Shown here one piece after another: positions 53,012 through 60,214 of a stretch of 64,000 nt of DNA (the stretch's first letter is position 1; each line of letters starts with the position of its first letter). Location of the stretch: assembly GCA_017462035.1 (NCBI GenBank), contig JAFTRY010000006.1, positions 1 through 64,000 of the forward strand, in the 5' to 3' direction. Both the position numbers and the translations under genes were made by a program. This DNA is from Clostridia bacterium (GTDB taxonomy: Bacteria > Bacillota > Clostridia > Oscillospirales > CAG-272). The notes below the pieces were generated by a model. The model was not told the origin of the DNA and did no database searches. It saw nothing but the letters and a program-made list of their open reading frames with translations.

Positions 53012-54475
53012 ATGAAACGAAGTTTATGCTTAGTTTTAGTTCTTCTGATGCTCTTGCCTATGGCAATTGCCTGCAAGAATGAGGAAGAGAAGAGCAGCGG
53101 TAGCACCACAGATGTTGCGGCAACCACAGGCGACAACGGTCCCACAAATCTGCTTGACACGATCCCTACCGGAAATTATGGCGGTAAGGAATTTGTGATG
53201 GCGGTTGAGGATGAGCATGAGCTGGAAGTGAAGGCAGAGGAGCTCACCGGTGAGACTGCCAACGACACTATCTACAAGTGGCTCCAGACGATCAATTCAC
53301 GGTACGGTGTTGTCGTGAAGGGAAGTGCTGCCGAGGGCGGTGTATATACCCTGTTGGAGACCGAGACCTCTTCCGGTACGGTTACTACCTCCCTTTACGG
53401 TATCAACGCCTACGGTGTGTACCGTCCTGTACAGGCTAAGATGTACAAAAACTGGTATTCCATGGGTGACTATATCGATCTGTCCGCGGAGCGGTGGGAT
53501 AAGTCGGTAAACGACAACATAACCTGGAACGGGGTACTCTACTCTCTGACCGGAGACCTTGGTTATTCCAAGCTTCAGGGTGCCATGGCGACCTTCTGTA
53601 ACGTAGACCTTTTGGACGAGATCGGTTATACCACCGACGATCTGTACAAGATGGTTGACGACAAGGAGTGGACCTTTGAGGCTTTCCAGAATATTGTGAA
53701 GGATATTTACATTGATACGGACTACGACAACAAGAAGAGCGGCGGCGATACCTACGGCTACGTAGCTACCTCCGGTAACTCTCACGATATTTGGTTTACC
53801 CAGTTCGGTATTTCCATTACGGAGCAGAACGAAGAGACCAATGAGATCGAGCCCACGCTGGAAAAGCAAGAAAATCTTGACCTTGTGGATATGCTTTGGT
53901 CCTTCTATCATGAGAATCCCGGAGTATTCTCGTATAGCGGTGTACAAATATATGGTCCTGAGGACAAATTCTTTAGCGAAGGACGTGCCGCTATGATCAC
54001 CACCCGCTTGTCTTACGCTTCTCAGTTCGCTGAGGATTTAGGTACTGACGCTTACGGTATTCTGCCTGCTCCTTTGCAGAACGAGGACCAGGAGAATTAC
54101 TACACCAAGCTGTATGACCGTTTTGTAACTTGGGGTGTTTCCAAGTCTGTTTTGGACGCGGACGTGGACTTTATTGCTCACATTACCGACGCTCTTTGCG
54201 CTGAGTCTTCTCAGACGGTTTATCCCGCTTTCTATGACATTCTTCTGAAGCAGAGATATTCCAAGGATCCCACAACGGCACGTATGGTTGACTTGATCAT
54301 GAAGGACGTATCCATTGACGGTACCTTTATGTTCAGCACCATGCTCCTTGAGTATCCTGTTTTGGTGCGCCAAGCTCTTTGGAATTCCTCTAAGCCCTCT
54401 TTGTCCTCTTCTTATGCCGGCATCAAAAATACTTTGCCCGGGAAGTTGGCTGAGCTTTACGCATTGCATCAGTAA
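53012..54475 (+). CDS. Solute-binding lipoprotein, copy 2
   Basis: 487 residues, a close paralogue of the preceding gene. Signal and lipobox are KRSLCLVLVLLMLLPMAIAC. The body keeps long identical blocks (DLGYSKLQGAMATFCNV, YTTDDLYKMVDDKEWTFEAF, ADVDFIAHITDALCAESS). Differences cluster just after the lipobox, at 270-320 and at the C-terminus, as if the ligand site diverged. It has its own promoter, AAAGGAG site and terminator, so the two copies can be expressed separately. No transporter genes are adjacent. Confidence 0.82.
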   Translation: MKRSLCLVLVLLMLLPMAIACKNEEEKSSGSTTDVAATTGDNGPTNLLDTIPTGNYGGKEFVMAVEDEHELEVKAEELTGETANDTIYKWLQTINSRYGVVVKGSAAEGGVYTLLETETSSGTVTTSLYGINAYGVYRPVQAKMYKNWYSMGDYIDLSAERWDKSVNDNITWNGVLYSLTGDLGYSKLQGAMATFCNVDLLDEIGYTTDDLYKMVDDKEWTFEAFQNIVKDIYIDTDYDNKKSGGDTYGYVATSGNSHDIWFTQFGISITEQNEETNEIEPTLEKQENLDLVDMLWSFYHENPGVFSYSGVQIYGPEDKFFSEGRAAMITTRLSYASQFAEDLGTDAYGILPAPLQNEDQENYYTKLYDRFVTWGVSKSVLDADVDFIAHITDALCAESSQTVYPAFYDILLKQRYSKDPTTARMVDLIMKDVSIDGTFMFSTMLLEYPVLVRQALWNSSKPSLSSSYAGIKNTLPGKLAELYALHQ

Positions 54476-54488
54476 TATTTGTCATCGG

Positions 54489-54522
54489 ATCCCCTCGATA
54501 CGAACATCGAGGGGATTTTTTT
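54489..54522 (+). terminator. Intrinsic terminator
   Basis: ATCCCCTCGAT pairs with ATCGAGGGGAT, followed by seven T. Confidence 0.92.
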
Positions 54523-54583
54523 TGGACGCAATTGGGTGAGTGAAATGTAGACTGCTGGGCTTTAATTTAGATTGGATTATGCA

Positions 54584-54612
54584 TTGACAAATTCTCAAAA
54601 ATATTGTACCAT
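54584..54612 (+). promoter_or_regulatory. Sigma-A-like promoter
   Basis: TTGACA (54584-54589), 17-bp spacer, TACCAT (54607-54612). Confidence 0.72.
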
Positions 54613-54656
54613 ATACTTATATGTACATTATGTATAGAGGGGAGAAAGGAGAAGCC

Positions 54657-56732
54657 ATGAAACGTATTTTGTGCGTAATACTGACGCTATTGATGTTACT
54701 CCCGGCAGTAGTTTCCTGTCAAAAGGAAGAGGTTACGGAGGAGGTTTTGGTGCAGCTTAATGTAGCCGACTATACTTTGGTCCGTTCCAGCAATGCCGAC
54801 AAGTATTTAACTCGGGCGTTAACCGAATGGAAAAAATCGATCGATGAGGCTACGGGGGGAGCCTTTGAGTTGAAGGATGATTTCGTACCCTTTGGACAGG
54901 CAGCTGACAGCAGCACCAAGGAGATTTTGATTGGAAAGACCAATCGCGCCGAGTCGGAGCAGGTCTACGCGGAAATGGGAAATCTTCATCGGTATGTGAT
55001 CCGGCAGGTAGGGAACAAGATCGTGGTTGCCGCACCCACCACGGAGCTTCTTCAAGAGGCAATGAAGTACCTGAGCGTGAATTACTTTGCGAAGTCCGCT
55101 AAGAATGGGACCTTCCCCTTGGCAGAGAATATGAATTACGTGTCGGAGGATATTCCTTATTTGGAATTGGTCGCTGACGGCGCGGCTCAGTATGGGGTAG
55201 TATATAACAGCGACGGAGCCTCTCAGATGAATTCGGTGGCGAAAAAGATCACCAATATTATGAACAAGGCGGCGACTAAGGACGCAACCGATTTGATGGA
55301 TGATACCGCTCTGCTTGTCAGCGGCGGTTTGGATGCCAGCAGAAAGATGATCGTGGTGGGAAATCCCAAATTTCCCGCTGTGGAGGCAATTGGAAACGCC
55401 GGTAAATATATGGGGTGGCGTCTGGTGAATGACGCAAACCATATTTTCGCGTTCGGGTTGGATGCTGAGGCAACCGAGGGGGCTTGCGATGCTTTGGTTG
55501 AGCTTTTGACCTGCGGACTGTACGTCAATGAGAGCGGGTATCTTCGCATTGGCATCCCGGAGGAACAGGGAGGTATGGTTGAGGATTGGGCAGACAACGC
55601 ACCGATCTACACGGAGGGAACATTGTCTCATACCGAGAATTTCTCCCGGGACATGTATAGCTTCTACTATACGGGAACCAACAAGACTGAGTTCAATGCT
55701 TACTGTCAGAAGGTGACGGAGAACGGATATACCCTTTACGCCAAGAATACCATCGGGGACAACATGTATTATACCTACAAGGACTCCAAGTCTATGCTGC
55801 ATGTATATTACGAAAATGACAGCAAGACTGCCCGTGTGTTAATGGCTCCTATCGCGAAGATGGTGGATTATCCGCTGGCTCCCGTATCCGACGGCAACGT
55901 AACCGAACAGAACGTGATCCTCATGGACATGGATTATTCCAAGCAGACCCATCGCGACAACGGCATGGGCTTTATCTTCACGATGAAGGATGGAAGCTAC
56001 GTGGTGGTAGACGGTGGCTGGGGACACGATAGCGAGACCTTCTATCAGTACTTAAAGAATAACAACAAGCGCGCTGACGGAAAGATCGTGATCCGGGCAT
56101 GGATCATCACGCACCCTCACGAGGATCACTACGGAAATATCGTGCAGTTCTCCCAGACCCATTTGAATGACGTGACAGTGGAATATCTGGTTGGACATTT
56201 TGCTACCGGCTCGCTGGCATCCAGCGGTGCGGTGGATGACGATATCGCTAAGATTTATTCCGCATTCAACCGCTTTAAGGACGCGAAGCAGATCGTTCCG
56301 CAGGTGGGGCAGAAGATGTATTTCGGCGAGGCGGAGTTTGAGTTCCTTTACACCATTGAAAACCTCTATCCCACCACGACTACTGACGGAAACACCCACT
56401 CCATTGTGTTCCGTGTGAACTTCGGCGGTCAGAGCTTTTTGATTACCGGAGACATTCAGGTGCCCGGAATGAAAAAGACCGTGAAAACCATGGGAGCTCA
56501 TTTGAAGAGCGACTATTTGCAGGTGCCTCACCACGGTTTGGACGGTCTGGAATCCTTCTTCCGTGCGGTGAATCCCAAGTATGCCTTTATGTGTACCGCG
56601 AAGGATAAGGCTGAGGAACGGTATTTGAAGTCTTCCTCCGCTTTGCCTGTGTTGAAAAATCAACTGAACGTGAAGCAGTTCTTTGTAGCGGACGACGGTT
56701 ACACCGTTTTGAAGCTTCCTTATTCGGGATGA
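54657..56732 (+). CDS. Metallo-beta-lactamase-fold lipoprotein
   Basis: 691 residues from the ATG at 54657, behind AAAGGAG. KRILCVILTLLMLLPAVVSC is a lipoprotein signal closely related to those of the two upstream genes. Residues 35-170 look like the N-terminal beta domain seen before glycosidases (TGGAFELKDDFVPF, RYVIRQVGNKIVVAAPTTELLQEAMKYL). A middle region of about 250 residues is unrecognised. The last 280 residues are a ComEC-like hydrolase: TMKDGS-type FTMKDGSYVVVDGGWG, ITHPHEDHYGNIV, FLITGDIQVPGM and LQVPHHGLDG. It should act outside the membrane on a phosphodiester or glycan-linked substrate. Confidence 0.8.
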   Translation: MKRILCVILTLLMLLPAVVSCQKEEVTEEVLVQLNVADYTLVRSSNADKYLTRALTEWKKSIDEATGGAFELKDDFVPFGQAADSSTKEILIGKTNRAESEQVYAEMGNLHRYVIRQVGNKIVVAAPTTELLQEAMKYLSVNYFAKSAKNGTFPLAENMNYVSEDIPYLELVADGAAQYGVVYNSDGASQMNSVAKKITNIMNKAATKDATDLMDDTALLVSGGLDASRKMIVVGNPKFPAVEAIGNAGKYMGWRLVNDANHIFAFGLDAEATEGACDALVELLTCGLYVNESGYLRIGIPEEQGGMVEDWADNAPIYTEGTLSHTENFSRDMYSFYYTGTNKTEFNAYCQKVTENGYTLYAKNTIGDNMYYTYKDSKSMLHVYYENDSKTARVLMAPIAKMVDYPLAPVSDGNVTEQNVILMDMDYSKQTHRDNGMGFIFTMKDGSYVVVDGGWGHDSETFYQYLKNNNKRADGKIVIRAWIITHPHEDHYGNIVQFSQTHLNDVTVEYLVGHFATGSLASSGAVDDDIAKIYSAFNRFKDAKQIVPQVGQKMYFGEAEFEFLYTIENLYPTTTTDGNTHSIVFRVNFGGQSFLITGDIQVPGMKKTVKTMGAHLKSDYLQVPHHGLDGLESFFRAVNPKYAFMCTAKDKAEERYLKSSSALPVLKNQLNVKQFFVADDGYTVLKLPYSG

Positions 56733-56785
56733 TGAATCGGGTGGGTGTTTGCCGCAAATTGTTTGCGCAATGACTCAAAAGTGTA

Positions 56786-56814
56786 TTTACAAAGCTTCAC
56801 AAATATGCTATAAT
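56786..56814 (+). promoter_or_regulatory. Sigma-A promoter
   Basis: TTTACA (56786-56791), 17-bp spacer, TATAAT (56809-56814). Confidence 0.8.
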
Positions 56815-56873
56815 ATTTGAAAATCGGAGTGGGTTGCTCCATTAATGTTTCGTGTAATACGGAGGACTAAGGT

Positions 56874-58022
56874 ATGTATTTAGAAGAAAAAATCGGGAGC
56901 ATCATGGGCGAGACAAGCGCCTACGCTTGCGCCCACGAACGCCGCGGCTTTTATCGTGATTCCCTCAGTATGAAGGAGTTCGATGAAATTTACGCTCTGC
57001 TTGCCGCAGATGGCTTTGAGACGGTCTTTGACCGGAACGTGGCGGACAATCGCTACGTGTTCTGCCGGAAAGGAAAGGAGACTGTCCATCTGAGCTTTTT
57101 GGATTGCCTGGATGGAATTCGGGTTCTGATGGGTGAGAGCGAGAAGGTGCTTACCTCTTGCGGTGATCTGTCGGCGCAGGGAAAGACCGATCTTCACCTC
57201 ATGCATATGGACTACGCTAACCAGTTTAGCCATGACAACGGCTTGGGGCTGATTTCAACCTTGGCGGACGGTAGCTTCTTGATTATTGACGGCGGCTGGG
57301 GAAGAGACGCTAAGAACCTGATGAGCTTTTTAGAGGAACGCACCGAGGAGGGAAAGAAGCCTGTGATTTCCGCTTGGCTTTTGACTCATTCTCACGAGGA
57401 TCATTATGGCAACTTCCGTGAGATCATGACCAACTACGCTGATCGGCTTGAAATTCAGAATTTGATCTTCTGTGTTCCCCCGGAGGTGTTATTCTCCCGC
57501 GGACACTATCAGGACCGTTTCCTGGTGGATGCCGCTCCCGTTCTGGCGAAGGAGCACAACATTCCCTGGACTGTGCCGGTGGCAGGACAGGTGGTGGAGC
57601 TTCCCGGAGTGACTATGGAGATCCTTTATACCGCTGAGACCTATTACCCTCATCACATCGGTGATGACAACAATGCCTCTACCGTGTCCATGCTGACCTT
57701 CCATCAGTATGGTGATACCAAGGTTTTGGTGAGCGGAGATCTGTCGGACAACGCTTTGAATCACCTTGTTATGCTGAACGGAAATACCTTGAAGTGTGAC
57801 ATCCTCCAGGTGCCTCATCACGGTTGCAGCGGCGGAACCAAGTGGTTCTTTGACGCAAGCGACCCTCGGGTGGCTCTGTTCTCTACGGCGGAGGATAAAT
57901 ATTATGAGCGTATTGCTACCAATCGGGCTTGGAACCGTTATTTGCTGACCAAGCTTCACGTGGAGAAGACCTATTACGCGGATGGGCAATATCAGTTGAT
58001 CTTGCCGGAAGCAGGGAAGTAA
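56874..58022 (+). CDS. Cytosolic metallo-beta-lactamase-fold hydrolase, relative of the lipoprotein
   Basis: 382 residues without signal peptide. The ATG has GGAGG 8 bases upstream. The hydrolase half starts near residue 100 with HMDYANQFSHDNGLGLIST, parallel to MDMDYSKQTHRDNGMGFIFT of the preceding gene. It has IIDGGWGRD, THSHEDHYGNF, VLVSGDLSDNAL and LQVPHHGCSGG. The N-terminal 100 residues differ from the lipoprotein. The shared core suggests the same chemistry inside the cell after import. Own promoter and terminator. Confidence 0.82.
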   Translation: MYLEEKIGSIMGETSAYACAHERRGFYRDSLSMKEFDEIYALLAADGFETVFDRNVADNRYVFCRKGKETVHLSFLDCLDGIRVLMGESEKVLTSCGDLSAQGKTDLHLMHMDYANQFSHDNGLGLISTLADGSFLIIDGGWGRDAKNLMSFLEERTEEGKKPVISAWLLTHSHEDHYGNFREIMTNYADRLEIQNLIFCVPPEVLFSRGHYQDRFLVDAAPVLAKEHNIPWTVPVAGQVVELPGVTMEILYTAETYYPHHIGDDNNASTVSMLTFHQYGDTKVLVSGDLSDNALNHLVMLNGNTLKCDILQVPHHGCSGGTKWFFDASDPRVALFSTAEDKYYERIATNRAWNRYLLTKLHVEKTYYADGQYQLILPEAGK

Positions 58023-58040
58023 ATTACCATTTACACGGAT

Positions 58041-58076
58041 GCCCGTGTGTCTCCTGGAGACACACGGGCGTTTTTT
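58041..58076 (+). terminator. Intrinsic terminator
   Basis: GCCCGTGTGTCTC pairs perfectly with GAGACACACGGGC over a 3-base loop, followed by six T after one G. Confidence 0.92.
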
Positions 58077-58306
58077 CGTTTTTTCTTGTTGAACGATAAA
58101 GACTGGTATACATTTTATACCAATGTAAAGGGAACTTTACGAACGTGGAAATGCCCTGTGAGTTTAAGGGAAAAGACATGGTTAATTTGCACAAAAACAA
58201 AGAGAAGAAATTATAAAAAATAACGTACTGTTCAAAAAATCAAAAAAATAAAGACGATTTCTGAGTTTTAAAGTACGTATTTAAGGTGATTTCAGACAAT
58301 TTATGA

Positions 58307-58334
58307 TTGACATTTTTCTATTTTGTGGTATAAT
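58307..58334 (+). promoter_or_regulatory. Sigma-A promoter
   Basis: TTGACA (58307-58312), 16-bp spacer, TATAAT (58329-58334). The 58077-58306 stretch before it is AT-rich and shows nothing else. Confidence 0.85.
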
Positions 58335-58411
58335 TATAAATGACTTCAAAAGAAGCCGATGTACATGTCCCTAAAAATGCGAAGACATTTTAAAATAATT
58401 TAAGAAAGGAT

Positions 58412-58434
58412 TCCCGCAAAAAAGCGGGAGGAGG
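58412..58434 (+). promoter_or_regulatory. Hairpin abutting the ribosome site of the secreted protein gene
   Basis: TCCCGC-AAAAAA-GCGGGA (58412-58429) ends directly at GGAGGG, which lies 7 bases from the ATG. It sits at the end of an untranslated leader of about 100 bases and may stabilise the mRNA or affect initiation. Confidence 0.45.
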
Positions 58435-58442
58435 GAAACAGT

Positions 58443-59618
58443 ATGAAAAAATTTTTATCCACCGTACTGGCTCTCGTGATGGTACTCGCTACCTTCACCA
58501 TGCTGGTACCCACAACCTCGGCTGCTGTTGCTGACGGTAGCCCCACCAACAAAGTTGTCTATTCTCAGGATTTTGACAGCTTAGATTTTAGCGACGCGAA
58601 GACAAGTTCGGTGAAGGCTGACGTGCTGACAGCAATCAATTGGAGTGAAAACAATAATAACTCCACGGCAACGAATCCCGTTGAAGTCATTGCTGATCCT
58701 GAGCAAACCGGAAATTACCTTCTTCACGTTGAGAACAATGTCAACGAAGCCTGTAGTTACTCTGTTATTACGGACGAGGCTTTGAAAAACGGTTTTGTGA
58801 TCACCTATGAGTTCAAATACGTCGACGCTCCCGTCGAAAATGACCAATACGTTGGATTTAATGGAGCTGCGGGACAAAACGCTGCTGCAACGTGGCACGC
58901 TCAATACCGTTACAACGGTAAGTTCTTAAACGGATATCGAGGTGCAACCGGTGGATGGGGCAATGGTGCCAACCAAAAGACTTTTGTTGTTCCCGCAAGT
59001 GATTGGTTTACCGTTCGTATCGAAGGAAACTATGAAGACGGCATCAAGGTATGGGCAAACAAATCCAGAAAGGCGGATGCTCCTGCGGACCATACTACGT
59101 GGTCTTATAACCATGAGTATACTGCCACTAATAAGAAAGAATCGAAGTCGTTGGCAAGCTTTATGTTAGGTCAGATTCACTTCGCTTGCTCTAGTGATAT
59201 CAACGTATATTTGGATAGCTTGACAGTTGAAGCAACCAACTACTATACCTCGGGTATGCCTGATTTTTACGGTTATCAGACCTCCGATAACAACATTCGT
59301 TTGGTCGGCGTTATTGATAACACGGTGTTCACTGGTGCTTCCAAGATTGGTTACAAAGTAACTTTGGTAAAAGCTGACGGAACCACCGCATCTCTTTCCA
59401 AAGAGTGTAACTACGTGTATAGCAGCATTACCGCTTGGGGCTCGGAGCCTACCACGCCTTCCGAGATGGTGAGCGGTGCGTCTCACATCTATGCTCTGCA
59501 TATTACGGGAATTACCGAGGCTGTAACGGTTCGCGTGACTCCCTATTACGTTGACAAGACGACAGGAAATACGGTAATGGGTGATGCTTCTACCTTTACC
59601 TTTACCCCTACGGCTTAA
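58443..59618 (+). CDS. Secreted beta-sandwich protein
   Basis: 391 residues. A classic signal peptide (KKFLSTVLALVMVLATFTMLVPTTSAAVA) is probably cut after TSA near residue 27. Residues 38-270 look like a concanavalin/LamG-type sandwich: VVYSQDFDSLDF, NYLLHVENNV, FVITYEFKYVDA, WFTVRIEGNYEDGIKVWANK and INVYLDSLTVEA. A second beta domain follows (about 275-390, FYGYQTSDNNIRLVGVIDN). There is no anchor motif, so the protein is probably released. A 46-codon gene follows at 19 bases with a strong ribosome site. Confidence 0.78.
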   Translation: MKKFLSTVLALVMVLATFTMLVPTTSAAVADGSPTNKVVYSQDFDSLDFSDAKTSSVKADVLTAINWSENNNNSTATNPVEVIADPEQTGNYLLHVENNVNEACSYSVITDEALKNGFVITYEFKYVDAPVENDQYVGFNGAAGQNAAATWHAQYRYNGKFLNGYRGATGGWGNGANQKTFVVPASDWFTVRIEGNYEDGIKVWANKSRKADAPADHTTWSYNHEYTATNKKESKSLASFMLGQIHFACSSDINVYLDSLTVEATNYYTSGMPDFYGYQTSDNNIRLVGVIDNTVFTGASKIGYKVTLVKADGTTASLSKECNYVYSSITAWGSEPTTPSEMVSGASHIYALHITGITEAVTVRVTPYYVDKTTGNTVMGDASTFTFTPTA

Positions 59619-59636
59619 TGAAAGGAGGACGATGAC

Positions 59637-59777
59637 ATGAAAAAGTATACTACACCTGAGCTTGAAATGATTGTTCTCCAGTCCGCTGACTGTATCACCT
59701 TTAATTCCGGTGATTATACCAACAGTGAGCAGTTGGATACGCTGGACTTCGGTACCTTCTTTGGATCCGGATCCTGA
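59637..59777 (+). CDS. 46-residue peptide, unknown (precursor-like)
   Basis: The frame opens MKKYTTPELEMIVLQSAD, contains a single Cys at 19 and a Thr/Ser/Gly-rich stretch, and ends LDFGTFFGSGS. AAAGGAGG lies 10 bases before the ATG and a terminator follows the stop. Small proteins with a KKYxxPELE start are familiar from gut Clostridia, but I know no function. The acidic core and Gly/Ser tail recall peptide precursors, though no modification enzyme is nearby. It is co-transcribed with the secreted protein. Confidence 0.62.
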   Translation: MKKYTTPELEMIVLQSADCITFNSGDYTNSEQLDTLDFGTFFGSGS

Positions 59778-59857
59778 TTGGATCGTCAGCGAACATAATT
59801 TTTGGTTTCCTTTCAGCAAGGCAATGCCTTTCTTGATTGTGGACATAATAGACTGTG

Positions 59858-59893
59858 GCCGTCGGAGCGATCCGACGGTCATGGTTTTTTTGC
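59858..59893 (+). terminator. Intrinsic terminator
   Basis: GCCGTCGGA pairs with TCCGACGGT over a GCGA loop; ATGGTTTTTTT follows. Confidence 0.75.
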
Positions 59894-59902
59894 GGGGGAT
59901 TA

Positions 59903-60013
59903 TGCCATTCTTTGGTGAATGGGAAAATTACTTTGGTGTGGGTTTTATGCCATTCTTTGTGAAACGACAAAGAATGGCGAAGAAAGCGTTTTCAAGGCGT
60001 TCCCCCTTGAAAA
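59903..60013. repeat. Inverted-repeat cluster, part 1
   Basis: TATGCCATTCTTTG occurs at 59901-59914 and again at 59947-59959. The second copy is the left arm of a perfect 12-bp stem (GCCATTCTTTGT/ACAAAGAATGGC, 59949-59978). TTTTCAAGG/CCTTGAAAA forms another stem at about 59991-60013. No gene is credible in 59778-60214. Confidence 0.6.
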
Positions 60014-60071
60014 TCCCCCCTGCGCCCCCGCCGCTCCATGCGTCGGGGAGGCTTTGCTATGGAAAAACTCT

Positions 60072-60206
60072 CACCCGAAGGTTCATACGAACACCTTCGG
60101 GTGGTTGGTGGGATTGCCGTGGATTTCGGCGGACGGAAATTTCCGGGTATGCTTGGATTGGGTACAACGAGTACCGCCCGAGGGTCATGTTTGACCTTCG
60201 GGCGGT
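60072..60206. repeat. Inverted-repeat cluster, part 2
   Basis: CACCCGAAGGT (60072-60082) pairs perfectly with ACCTTCGGGTG (60093-60103). A 15-bp stem starting ACCGCCCGAGGG (60173-60187) pairs with 60192-60206 with one G-U. The latter lies just past the ricT stop but lacks a T-run on either strand. Confidence 0.6.
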
Positions 60207-60214
60207 GTTCTGTT

